Source: an uncultured Bacilli bacterium
GTDB taxonomy: Bacteria; Bacillota_I; Bacilli_A; RF39; UBA660
Assembly: GCA_934168245.1 (NCBI GenBank)
Contig: CAKPMY010000016.1
Span: 1-27,821, forward strand
Reading direction: 5' to 3'
DNA length: 27,821 nt
Shown piece after piece: positions 15,909 to 23,928 of this stretch (position 1 is the first letter of the stretch; each line of letters opens with the position of its first letter). The translations under genes and the position numbers were made by a program. Under the pieces are notes generated by a model. The model was not told the DNA's origin and did no database searches. It saw only the letters and a list, made by a program, of their open reading frames with translations.

Positions 15909-17921
15909 TTAGTAATGGATTATTGAAGGACTAGTCTTAACAAATTCTTGACTTTTTTCTTTACATTTTTCGTCGAATCTTTTTTGAGACATACCGAAGA
16001 TAATGTTATATTTACCATCAGGAGTAATAGACTTTTCTCCATGAGCAGAAATGTATTCTACTCTTCTTTTTATTTCAGCAATTGGTAAAGTAAGAATACT
16101 AGCATTTGTTTTTATAGGTTCTAACATACCATTTTGTTCTAAGTATGGGAAAACTGTTTTTATTTGTTTTGTACTTTTTGGAACGATTGCTAGAGTAAGA
16201 TATGAAGGACCATAGTTTTCTTTGATGAAGTCGATATTTTTTCTTAGAGAAGATGCCGATAGTGTAAAGATACTAGCTCCCATTTTAATATGGTTTTCTT
16301 GACATAGTTCAATGATTGCTCTAGTATTGCTTGGAGATTGTTTAAAGACAGCGTTACTGATAGGAATATTATGTTCATTACAGATACCAATTATCTCTTC
16401 TATTTCGGCGGCTTTTCTTCTAAAAACTGTACCGTGTGCTTCAATTCCATATTTTTGACACATTTCAATTACAGATTTGATTTCTTCAGGAGTTTTTTGA
16501 AGTATGTTGCCGTGTGGGGCTACACCATGCTCCTTACAAGCAGCGACTGTATCTACCGTTGTCCCGTTTTTACCAAGGTATATACTACCGGTTACTTCCA
16601 TATTATTTTTTTTACAAAAAGCAATTCGCTCCTCTATTTCCTTATAATTTCTAAGGAAAGTACTATTGGTTATTTCAACGTTTTCGCTTTGACATAGTTT
16701 TATAATTGCTTCTATTTCACTAGGCTTTTTTTTGAAAAGTGGGCCTGAAGGTTCAATATGGTGTTTTCTACAAAGTTCAACTATTTTATCTATTGTTTTT
16801 GGAGTTTGGGAAGAAATAATAGTGGCAGTTGCTTTAAGGCCGTGCTTTTGACAAGCAATAATATTTTCCTCTAGTTCGGCGGCTCTTTTTCGAAAGAGAC
16901 TTCCAGATAATTCAAGACCATATTTTTCAGTAAAGGCTACAATGTCTTTGATTTCTTCAAAGCTTCTGCAAAAGGCAGTTGAAGGAATTGGATTGATGAA
17001 GGCTTTTAGATAATCAATTATATCCTGCAACTCTTCTGGGTTTCTATTGAAAATGCCATCAGTGACTTTCATATTGTTGGTACGGCATATTTCTAAGACT
17101 TTTTTAATGCGGTCTTCAATGTCTGCTGAGCCAAGATAAAAAAGGCTGTTTGTTATTTTTAGACCATTAGCCCGACAGACTTTGATTATTCTTTCTAAAG
17201 TAGCACTTGTTGGAACACAAAAAACTGTACCGGTTATTTTTAGATCATTTTGCTGACATACTTTGATTATTTTTTCAATTTCAACCTTGGATTTTTTTAA
17301 AACAACTCCCGTTGGTTCAATATTATATTTTTTACAAAGTTCGATTATATCATCTAATTCAGCAAAATTTTTAGGTACCTTGCTTAAACTCACAGGTGAT
17401 GAAGCAGTTTGATTACGATTTATTACTTCTTCAAAATCAGCTTCAGATAATCTAAAACAATTCTCTGTGATTTCCATATTGTTCTCATGGCAAAGTCCAA
17501 CTATTCTTTCAATTCTTTCATCTTCTATATCTAATAGAGAAACATATACCTTTATACCAAGTTTTCTACAAAGCTCAATTTTTCTTTTTAATGTTTCTGG
17601 TTTCATTACTGATACTAGTCTATTTGGTTTGATACCGACACTTTTACAAAGTTCAAATTTCTCTTGTAACTCTTCACTTGGTCTTGCAACCATTCTTAAA
17701 TAAGCTGCTGGATTAGTACAGTCTATTCCATATTCTTCTAGCATTTTGGTATTATTTTTTATTGTTTTTACATCATAATTTATGATTCCAGAATGTTTTT
17801 CAATATCACTTGGTGATAAGTGTAAGGTGTTTAGTAAATATCCAAGTGTATTAATAAGTCGATTTCTATCTTCTTCACTTAATTTTTGTAATGATTGAAA
17901 TAAAGTTTTTTCTATTTTCAT
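15909..17921 (-). CDS. 26-residue-repeat protein A, mTERF-like N-terminus (670 aa)
   Basis: I do not recognise a named family. About 19 copies of a 26-residue unit fill residues 88-570. The consensus is IIxLCxxxxIxxTxxxFxRxPxEIEx, and the Cys column falls at 92, 118, 144, 196, 222, 249, 279, 357, 384, 410, 436, 462, 488, 514 and 540. The 26 register breaks only by insertions of 1, 4 and 1 residue. Two short helices per unit would give an alpha-solenoid. The first 80 residues (LSPSDIEKHSGIINYD, then MLEEYGI) resemble an mTERF motif; the last 100 form a domain shared with the next paralogue, including FPYLEQNG and NIIFGMSQKRF. No signal peptide or membrane span is visible, so it is probably cytosolic. 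It follows protein B by 31 bp, with an AGGAGAG site. Nucleic-acid or peptide binding is inferred from the fold type only. Confidence 0.85.
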   Translation of the reverse strand: MKIEKTLFQSLQKLSEEDRNRLINTLGYLLNTLHLSPSDIEKHSGIINYDVKTIKNNTKMLEEYGIDCTNPAAYLRMVARPSEELQEKFELCKSVGIKPNRLVSVMKPETLKRKIELCRKLGIKVYVSLLDIEDERIERIVGLCHENNMEITENCFRLSEADFEEVINRNQTASSPVSLSKVPKNFAELDDIIELCKKYNIEPTGVVLKKSKVEIEKIIKVCQQNDLKITGTVFCVPTSATLERIIKVCRANGLKITNSLFYLGSADIEDRIKKVLEICRTNNMKVTDGIFNRNPEELQDIIDYLKAFINPIPSTAFCRSFEEIKDIVAFTEKYGLELSGSLFRKRAAELEENIIACQKHGLKATATIISSQTPKTIDKIVELCRKHHIEPSGPLFKKKPSEIEAIIKLCQSENVEITNSTFLRNYKEIEERIAFCKKNNMEVTGSIYLGKNGTTVDTVAACKEHGVAPHGNILQKTPEEIKSVIEMCQKYGIEAHGTVFRRKAAEIEEIIGICNEHNIPISNAVFKQSPSNTRAIIELCQENHIKMGASIFTLSASSLRKNIDFIKENYGPSYLTLAIVPKSTKQIKTVFPYLEQNGMLEPIKTNASILTLPIAEIKRRVEYISAHGEKSITPDGKYNIIFGMSQKRFDEKCKEKSQEFVKTSPSIIHY
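16212..17660 (-). repeat. About 19 coding repeats of 78 bp (26 aa) in protein A
   Basis: Repeats are clear in protein but degenerate in DNA, so they are old and maintained by selection on the fold and not by recent slippage. Units at the two ends and those around residues 170 and 305-331 are the most diverged and lack the Cys. Confidence 0.85.
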
Positions 17922-17952
17922 AGTAACTCTCCTCTTATTCTTTCTTTATTTT

Positions 17953-19602
17953 TTAATTAGAATGTCTTTCTTTTGTATTTACTTTAGTCTGTTTTAGTTT
18001 TTCTTGATATTTTTTTCTACTCAAACCGAAAATGGGATTAAGTCGGCCGTTTGGTAAAATAACTGGAGCTTGGTCTTTTACAAGTTGTTCTTGTCTTTCT
18101 TTAATCTCATCTACTGTTAAGGTAAGCATTGCCGCATTAGTTATAGTGTATTCTAGGAGACCTTGTTCTTCTAGGTATGGGAAAATTTTTTCGAGATGTT
18201 TTTTACTTTTTATAACTACTAATGGTCTTAAGTGGTCGGGAGCATAGTTTTCTTTTAGATAAGTAATACTTTCTTCTAGTTGCTGTTTATTTCTTAAGAA
18301 AATAGAGTTTGTAAGCGGAATGTTATTTTCGTGGCATAACTTAATTATTCCTTCTATATCTTGGGCTCTTTGCCTAAAGACGGAACCATTTGGTTCTAGG
18401 TTGTACTGACGGCAGATGGCTATTACTTTTTCTACTTCTTTGGCATTTCGTTGGAAGACAATACCGGTTACGGGAATGTTATTGGCTTGACAGATTTTTA
18501 TTATTTCTTCGACTTCACGTGGTGATTTAGTAAAGGCATTACATGGTATTTTTACTCCGTAAGAAGTACATATTTGAACTATTTTTTCAACTTCCTCAGT
18601 TCTTTTTTGAAAGAGACTAGCAGTTGGAGTAATACCATATTTATGAGCAATCTTTATAATTTCTTCTATTTCTTTTGCAGTTCTTCTAAAGATGGCACCA
18701 GATGGTGTTAGGTTGTGTTTTTTACAAGTAGCAATTATTTGTTTTACTTCAGTAGGAGTACGTAAGAAAACACTAGTTGGTAATGTGCCTTTATATTGTT
18801 TACTTAGTTCAATTATGGCTTCTATTTCAGCAGGTGTTTTTAAAAAGACCATACTGGTTACTCTTAAATTATTTTCTTCACATAAAGTTATTATTCTTTC
18901 TACTTCGTAAGGAGTCCTTTTAAAAATTGTACTATTTATTTCTAAGTCATGTGCTTGACATAGAAGAATTATATCTTTTATTTCTGCTGCTGTTCTATTA
19001 AAAAGACAACTAGTTGATTTTATCTTTTCTTGACGAATAAGAGCAGTAATTTTTACTAGTTCTTCGGGACTTCTTCTAAATACAGTACTAGTTATTTCAA
19101 TATTTAGTTTTTCACAAGTCTTTACTATTTTTAGAATGTCCTCAATAGTAAATCTACTAGAGGCTAAAAATAGAGTTATTTTTTTAGGTAAATGTAGAGA
19201 TTCGATATCTTTAATTCTATTGACATCGGCACCTAGGATAGAACTCGTTTTCTTTATAGTTTCTTCACCATATCTTTCTAAAATGTAGGCATAAGTTGTT
19301 TTTAGTTGGTCTGGATTAGTACTTAGGATGTGAAGACAAGTTTCTATCTTATTAAAGGGCATGTTTTTACTTAATAAAAATTCGGCATTAGTTTTTATTA
19401 CTTTGACATTGTAATACATAATGCTTGGACACTTTTCAATATTTTTAGGAGATATTTTTAAAGTATTTATTAAATAGTCTAGAGTACTTTTTATTTCTTG
19501 AAATTGGCCTCGTTCTAAAATAGCCGTATTATTTCTTAAAACAATGACTGGATTAAGTCCATATTTTAATAATAACTTTCTTAGTATACTTTCATCTATC
19601 AT
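17953..19602 (-). CDS. 26-residue-repeat protein B, mTERF-like N-terminus (549 aa)
   Basis: Paralogue of the gene downstream and of unknown function. Twelve 26-residue units run without any insertion from about residue 159 to 453; the Cys column (163, 215, 241, 293, 345, 371, 397, 423) is replaced by Ile, Ser, Ala or Leu in the others. Each unit has a near-invariant Phe at position 17 and Arg/Lys at 19, then an acidic EIE/EVE helix cap. Residues 11-15 vary most. The N-terminal 110 residues contain LKISPKNIEKCPSIMYYNV, close to an mTERF motif, and align with protein A. The C-terminus shares FPYLEEQG, TNAAMLTL and NPIFGLSRKKY with A. It has a GGAGG site, its own promoter at 19643, and a strong terminator upstream, so A and B form one two-gene operon. 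Confidence 0.85.
   Translation of the reverse strand: MIDESILRKLLLKYGLNPVIVLRNNTAILERGQFQEIKSTLDYLINTLKISPKNIEKCPSIMYYNVKVIKTNAEFLLSKNMPFNKIETCLHILSTNPDQLKTTYAYILERYGEETIKKTSSILGADVNRIKDIESLHLPKKITLFLASSRFTIEDILKIVKTCEKLNIEITSTVFRRSPEELVKITALIRQEKIKSTSCLFNRTAAEIKDIILLCQAHDLEINSTIFKRTPYEVERIITLCEENNLRVTSMVFLKTPAEIEAIIELSKQYKGTLPTSVFLRTPTEVKQIIATCKKHNLTPSGAIFRRTAKEIEEIIKIAHKYGITPTASLFQKRTEEVEKIVQICTSYGVKIPCNAFTKSPREVEEIIKICQANNIPVTGIVFQRNAKEVEKVIAICRQYNLEPNGSVFRQRAQDIEGIIKLCHENNIPLTNSIFLRNKQQLEESITYLKENYAPDHLRPLVVIKSKKHLEKIFPYLEEQGLLEYTITNAAMLTLTVDEIKERQEQLVKDQAPVILPNGRLNPIFGLSRKKYQEKLKQTKVNTKERHSN
18244..19128 (-). repeat. Twelve coding repeats of 78 bp (26 aa) in protein B
   Basis: The register is exact across all twelve units. 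Consensus in protein: I-I-x-L-C at 1-5, N/G-I at 9-10, variable 11-15, F17, R/K19, P/A21, E23-I/V24-E/K25. Confidence 0.88.
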
Positions 19603-19642
19603 GTATTTTCCTCCGTTTTCCTATATGAGTCGTTAGTTGCAT

Positions 19643-19651
19643 ATTATAACA
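19643..19651 (-). promoter_or_regulatory. Extended -10 promoter of the repeat-protein operon
   Basis: The minus strand reads TGTTATAAT, about 40 bases before the ATG at 19602. The -35 position falls in the T-run of the upstream terminator and is poor. Confidence 0.6.
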
Positions 19652-19663
19652 CTTTTTAGGAAG

Positions 19664-19693
19664 AAAAAAAAGAGAAAGTTCAGGGAACTTTCT
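19664..19693 (-). terminator. Terminator of the two-gene ABC exporter
   Basis: On the minus strand AGAAAGTTC and GAACTTTCT form a perfect 9-bp stem with loop CCT, then CTTTTTTTT. It lies about 60 bases past the permease stop at 19756. Confidence 0.88.
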
Positions 19694-19755
19694 ATAATAT
19701 TTGAAAATACTTAGGTATGTTTATTTTTTATGTGGTACAAAGAGAAGACTGAAAG

Positions 19756-21363
19756 TTACACAATCAACTTTCGGTATTCTCCTGGTCCAATTTTCATAAG
19801 TAGTTTATATAAAACAAAAGTTATTAGAGTTAATAGTAGAGTGTGAATAAGCATTAGAGTTGTTAATGAATAATTATCACTGAAATAACCTATGCCAAAG
19901 ATGCTTATAATAGCAAGACTCATACCAGTAAAGACAGAAATCATACTACTAATACTTTGTTTTACTACTTCGGTATCACTCGAGAAATTTAGTTTTGGAT
20001 ATTTTAAATTTATTAATAGTCCAATAATAGCAGTTAGAGTTGGTGCTATTAGGCTTAACAATAAAATAGTTATTATATAAGTGATATTAGGAGTAAATTT
20101 AATGATAAATAGTAAATTTGAGAGTAAGATAAAAGGTAATTCTATTACTAGGGACATCAATATTTTAGATTTTAGAATTGTTTTTTCTGATACAGGAAGA
20201 CTCTTTGTAATATTAATAGTTTTACCTTCTAGAGAAATACTAGATGATGTTATAGATGTTAGCATACTGGCGAATAATACAAGAGAATAGAATAAGAAAT
20301 TTATAGTGGTATTAATATCAAAATCCATACTTTTTAAGGCATCTTTAAAAGCAGTTTCTCCCTTTAGGAAGAGAAAGCAGGACATAACTAAGATTAGGAT
20401 TAGTCCAAAACAGGTATTAAACATGTAGACTGGAGATGAAAAGTATCTTTTTAATTCTTTTATAGTTAAGGCTTTTAGTGGAGTTTTCTTTTCTTTTAGA
20501 TCAGTTGCTTTTAATTTTTTGGACTTAGTCTGTGTTTCTTTAGAGTTAAAGACTATCTTGAAGTAGAATTTTGAACCTATATAGATAAATATTATTAAAG
20601 GAATAATACTTATTAGGATTAGTTTTATTAGGGTTAGAATATTAAAATTAGTTATTAATTCTATATAGGCACCGATTGGATAATATATTTTAGTTAACAT
20701 GTCATTGATACTAGTTGCTTGAGTAGCAATGTTTTCGATAAAGTCATTCATTCTTAGACTTAGAATGTAGATTACTAAGAAAACAATCGTCGATAAGACA
20801 GTTTGAATTACTTTTTTGGCTTTAAATTTACTGGATATTGTTTTTACGAGATAGCCTACTAAACTAGATACTACGGTTGGTAGCAATGGGATAAGTAGTG
20901 TCATTAAGAGTGATATTAGGTAAAAATCTAGACCTGGATGTTCAAAGATGATATAGACGATAAAGGCTGGTAGTAAAAACATTAGATTGTAAAGATATTG
21001 AAAAAGTATTAGTTTAAATATTCTTAAAAAGAGAATACTTGATCGTTTTATTGGAAGGGAGAATAGCAAGTCACTGTCTTTAGCCTCAAATAAGATTCCT
21101 TGAGATTTATAGATACCAGACATAAAGGTAAGAATTGTGACTAAGGCTAAAACCATAGAAAGCATGATATAAGTTAGATTTATTTTGTGTAAGGGCTCGG
21201 CTATCATGTAGATATAAACACTAAGGGAAAAGGCTATCACAGCAAAAAGAAATACTGGGAAAATGGCTTTTTTTAGTTTACTGGAATTTTTGGCTGTATT
21301 ATATTTAAACATGCTCATGTCTTGAGATAGGCCGGCTCTAAGAAGGGAGATTAGTTTTTTCAT
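19756..21363 (-). CDS. ABC-2-type exporter permease (535 aa)
   Basis: A very hydrophobic protein with about twelve likely membrane segments in two similar halves. Each half contains a short SLPI/SLPV element on the inner side (DLLFSLPIKRSS near residue 100 and TKSLPVSEKT near 390), which marks a family of Firmicutes ABC-2 permeases annotated as putative exporters. A basic cytosolic stretch (KETQTKSKKLKATDLKEKK) lies between the halves. Its start overlaps the ATPase gene by 4 bp (ATGA), so the two are coupled and form one transporter. Substrate unknown; related systems handle peptides or help cope with envelope stress. Confidence 0.85.
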   Translation of the reverse strand: MKKLISLLRAGLSQDMSMFKYNTAKNSSKLKKAIFPVFLFAVIAFSLSVYIYMIAEPLHKINLTYIMLSMVLALVTILTFMSGIYKSQGILFEAKDSDLLFSLPIKRSSILFLRIFKLILFQYLYNLMFLLPAFIVYIIFEHPGLDFYLISLLMTLLIPLLPTVVSSLVGYLVKTISSKFKAKKVIQTVLSTIVFLVIYILSLRMNDFIENIATQATSINDMLTKIYYPIGAYIELITNFNILTLIKLILISIIPLIIFIYIGSKFYFKIVFNSKETQTKSKKLKATDLKEKKTPLKALTIKELKRYFSSPVYMFNTCFGLILILVMSCFLFLKGETAFKDALKSMDFDINTTINFLFYSLVLFASMLTSITSSSISLEGKTINITKSLPVSEKTILKSKILMSLVIELPFILLSNLLFIIKFTPNITYIITILLLSLIAPTLTAIIGLLINLKYPKLNFSSDTEVVKQSISSMISVFTGMSLAIISIFGIGYFSDNYSLTTLMLIHTLLLTLITFVLYKLLMKIGPGEYRKLIV

Positions 21364-22073
21364 TTTTTATCACCTAATTCTAGGAAGACTTGTTCTAGAG
21401 AATCATCACCTTTTATATCTTTCATCTTACCGGTTTTTACTATTTTGCCAGATTTAATTATAGCGACATGATCACATAGTTTTTCAGCAACATCTAGGAT
21501 GTGAGTTGAGAAGAAAATTGTTTTACCCTCTTTTACCATTTCTTTCATTAAATTTTTCATGTCATAGACGGCTTGAGGATCAAGACCAACGAATGGTTCA
21601 TCCATAATTAGAACTTTTGGGTTATGAGCAAGGGCGGCAATAAGAGCAACTTTTTGTTTCATACCGTGAGAGTAACTAGAAATGTCATCAGTTAGTTTAT
21701 TTTCAAGTTCAAACATTTTAGCATATTTTTTGATATTCTTACTTCTTTCTTCAGCAGGTATTTCATACATATCACATACAAAGTTGATAAAATCAATTGC
21801 ACGCATATTTTCGTATAGATCAGGGTTGTCTGGAACATAAGCCATATCTAATTTACAATTAATAGGATCAGTCTTAATAGACTTGTCATTAATTAGAATG
21901 TCTCCTTCTTCAAATTCTAGAATACCAACGATTGATTTAATCATGGTAGTTTTACCAGCACCATTATGACCGATAAAAGCAAATATTTCGCCTGAGTTTA
22001 TTTTTAAATTTACATTATCTAAGGCTTTTTTAGTGCCATTGTAAGTTTTACTTACGTTTTTTATTTCTATCAT
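21360..22073 (-). CDS. ABC exporter ATPase, EcsA/YtrB-like (237 aa)
   Basis: The protein has Walker A GHNGAGKT, Walker B VLIMDEP, a degenerate signature SYSHGMKQK as in EcsA/YtrB-type exporters, D-loop GLDP and switch His in FFSTHI. The start is placed at the ATG at 22073: AAAGGA lies 9 bases before it, and the in-frame ATG 18 bases upstream overlaps that site and has none of its own. It couples by ATGA to the permease gene. A palindrome TGTATCA-CA-TGATACA overlaps the likely promoter and suggests control by a repressor, as GntR-type regulators do for ytr operons. No regulator gene is adjacent. Confidence 0.9.
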   Translation of the reverse strand: MIEIKNVSKTYNGTKKALDNVNLKINSGEIFAFIGHNGAGKTTMIKSIVGILEFEEGDILINDKSIKTDPINCKLDMAYVPDNPDLYENMRAIDFINFVCDMYEIPAEERSKNIKKYAKMFELENKLTDDISSYSHGMKQKVALIAALAHNPKVLIMDEPFVGLDPQAVYDMKNLMKEMVKEGKTIFFSTHILDVAEKLCDHVAIIKSGKIVKTGKMKDIKGDDSLEQVFLELGDKK

Positions 22074-22111
22074 AGTTATAATTCCTTTCATATTTAATGT
22101 TATGTAAGTTT

Positions 22112-22140
22112 ATTGTATCACATGATACATTTTTTGTATA
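22112..22140 (-). promoter_or_regulatory. Promoter of the two-gene ABC exporter
   Basis: The minus strand reads TATACA, 17 bases, TACAAT, ending about 40 bases before the ATG at 22073. Both boxes are moderate matches. Confidence 0.45.
22114..22129. promoter_or_regulatory. Operator-like palindrome
   Basis: TGTATCA and TGATACA, separated by 2 bases, overlap the -10 and spacer of the ABC exporter promoter, the position expected of a repressor site. Confidence 0.55.
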
Positions 22141-22141
22141 G

Positions 22142-22170
22142 AAAAACAATTCTATTTTTGGTTAGAATTG
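22142..22170 (-). terminator. Terminator of the five-gene operon
   Basis: On the minus strand CAATTCTA and TAGAATTG form a perfect 8-bp stem with an 8-base loop, then TTTTTC. The hairpin includes the last codons and TAG stop of the transglutaminase-like gene. Confidence 0.82.
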
Positions 22171-22694
22171 TCAAGACTGTTGATGTAGGCATTAAATTCT
22201 TTAAAAGTTTGATGTGGGATGACTGTTTGAAATTCGGTTACTGGTCTTACTACTCCATCAGCCATTTCTTCATAAATAGCATTTATTTCTTTAATAGCAG
22301 CCTCTTCTGTTGCGAAGTGATAGATACCTTTTCTTTCCCAATTAGGATGCTCTATTTGATGAACTTTTCCGTCTTGGTAATATAAAACAAAGCAGTGCAT
22401 ATGTTCTTCGGCATCTAAATCATTAAAATCATCCTTTTCATAGACTCTAGTACAAAACATTTTGTTAGGAATACCTAAAGTATCTAGGAGATAATGCATT
22501 AAGTTTACTTGCTCAATACAAGTTCCTAGGTTATGTTTTAGAGATTCATCGATACTAGCGGTACGATAAAGTCTACGAACATTTTCTAGGTTATCAATGT
22601 GTTCTTCATCATTTATATCTAACCAGCCATATCTTATATTTTCTTCCATAAATTGTAAGATATCGTCCGGAGTTTTTATATCGTTTATTGTCAT
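22152..22694 (-). CDS. Transglutaminase-like cysteine protein (180 aa)
   Basis: The papain-like transglutaminase core is visible: Cys59 in LGTCIEQVNLMHYLLDTLGI, His100 in EEHMHCFVLYYQDG, and an acidic residue in VHQIEHPNW (Glu115) as possible third member. No signal peptide is seen, so it is probably cytosolic, where such folds act as peptidases or amidases or as inactive scaffolds. The ATG at 22694 is preferred to an in-frame TTG 18 bases upstream, since AAAGGAG sits 7 bases before the ATG. It is the last gene of a tight five-gene run, about 30 bp after the Nudix gene. Confidence 0.78.
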   Translation of the reverse strand: MTINDIKTPDDILQFMEENIRYGWLDINDEEHIDNLENVRRLYRTASIDESLKHNLGTCIEQVNLMHYLLDTLGIPNKMFCTRVYEKDDFNDLDAEEHMHCFVLYYQDGKVHQIEHPNWERKGIYHFATEEAAIKEINAIYEEMADGVVRPVTEFQTVIPHQTFKEFNAYINSLDNSNQK

Positions 22695-22725
22695 ATTAAT
22701 TCTCCTTTCCAATTAGAATTATATA

Positions 22726-23217
22726 TTATTTTATACTGGTTTTATCTAGCATTTTTTTAAACATTAAGCCATGAGATTTGGTTATTTTCTCAGTTTCAAT
22801 TAGTTTTAAGATTTCATCTTTTGATAAATATTCTACCTGCTCTACTTCTTCATGTTGAAGACTTAGTTTGGCTACATCAAGATCTTTTTTTAGATAGTAT
22901 ATTTCTCCAAAGGGAATACCAAATAATAAATCACCCATATAGATAATATTTTCATTAGAAATATCTAGACCTAATTCTTCTTTGGTTTCTCTAATGATTG
23001 CGGTTTTTGGAGTTTCACCAGATAAAACATGGCCACCAGTGGTTGCATACTTTTCACCTTTTTCTTTAGATGTTTTCTGGATTAAATACTTTCCTTCATT
23101 ATTTTCGATGAAGATTACAGTGACTAAGATATGCTCATTGTCTAAGAGTTTGTCTCCTCTTTTTATCTTTTTGTTTAATTTTTCTTTCTTCTCGTTATAA
23201 ATATCTAAGTATTCCAT
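22726..23217 (-). CDS. Nudix hydrolase (163 aa)
   Basis: The Nudix box fits GX5EX7REUXEEXGU from Gly62 to Leu84, with Glu68, Arg76-Glu77 and Glu80-Glu81 in place, so metal-dependent cleavage of a nucleoside-diphosphate-linked substrate is likely. The residue after RE is Thr where an aliphatic is usual. A preceding strand (ILVTVIFIENNEGKYLIQKTS) and GGHVLSGET match the fold. Substrate cannot be read from sequence. It starts 8 bases after the CmpB-like gene, with a TAGGAG site. The close packing suggests co-transcription, not a shared pathway. Confidence 0.9.
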   Translation of the reverse strand: MEYLDIYNEKKEKLNKKIKRGDKLLDNEHILVTVIFIENNEGKYLIQKTSKEKGEKYATTGGHVLSGETPKTAIIRETKEELGLDISNENIIYMGDLLFGIPFGEIYYLKKDLDVAKLSLQHEEVEQVEYLSKDEILKLIETEKITKSHGLMFKKMLDKTSIK

Positions 23218-23225
23218 ATTTTCTC

Positions 23226-23876
23226 CTATTTAAAGTGGACAAAGTTAAATCCTAGGCGGCTATATACGTCATAGGCTCTTGGTAGTTTTAAGACTCTTGC
23301 GAATATTAAATTATAAAACTCGTCAAATAAGATTATTGAACATAAGATGATGCTTATTCTCATAAATTTCTTTTTAGGAAGACATTTGGCTAGATTAAAA
23401 CAGAATGGGATAATGACATACATCAGTAATAAAGCCGATAAGCCAAAGAATAAAACACTACGAAGGCAGACAAAACCATTTATGTTACCAAAGTTTAGAA
23501 TTTCTTGGTTATAATCCCAGCATCTTTTACCATTACCAATAATATACATTCCAAGACCAGAGAAATATTCTAAAATTCCGGTTGTGAAGAAACTTATTAA
23601 GAATACTTTTAAGGGACTTTTACGATGTTTATAGGTAAGTAGATAAATCATTATTGAGCCAGTGGCATAGATGTTTATCCATGGTAGAAAATTACCTCCA
23701 CGCCAATAAAACTCTTTCATACCTCCATTAAAATAGTAAAAAATAAATTCATAGAGCCAACCAAATATGCCTGTTATAACAATTACTAGGGCAAAGATAC
23801 CTAGTAAAGTCTCTTTATCAAATTTATGATCTTTATTCAGATAATCTTTTAAATTTTTTTCGTACTTCTTTTTCAT
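23226..23876 (-). CDS. CmpB-like membrane protein, putative ABC permease family (216 aa)
   Basis: The protein resembles the family annotated as putative ABC transporter permease (CmpB type): an early GWLYEFIFYYFNG segment, a middle EYFSGLGMY, and the signature RCWDYNQEILNFGNINGFVCLRS. Five or so membrane segments are visible, starting near residue 25, after a charged N-terminus. The family name is historic; transport has not been shown for most members. The ribosome site AAGGAG lies about 10 bases before the ATG, longer than usual. It sits mid-operon, 52 bp after the DUF1287 gene. Confidence 0.75.
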   Translation of the reverse strand: MKKKYEKNLKDYLNKDHKFDKETLLGIFALVIVITGIFGWLYEFIFYYFNGGMKEFYWRGGNFLPWINIYATGSIMIYLLTYKHRKSPLKVFLISFFTTGILEYFSGLGMYIIGNGKRCWDYNQEILNFGNINGFVCLRSVLFFGLSALLLMYVIIPFCFNLAKCLPKKKFMRISIILCSIILFDEFYNLIFARVLKLPRAYDVYSRLGFNFVHFK

Positions 23877-23928
23877 ACTACATTTTTACTCCTTTTATTT
23901 CTTTTTACAATTTGGTTTAGTTATATTG

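Noticed and set aside
16338..16697. 119-aa open frame on the plus strand
   Set aside because: Lies antisense to the repeat region of the 670-aa protein, has no ribosome site, and its periodic content mirrors the coding repeats.
15909..19602. CRISPR-like array or transfer-prone DNA repeats
   Set aside because: The periodicity (78 bp) is clear only in protein; the DNA units are diverged and fully coding.
22113..22385. 90-aa plus-strand frame
   Set aside because: Overlaps the operator, the terminator and the transglutaminase-like gene, and has no ribosome site.
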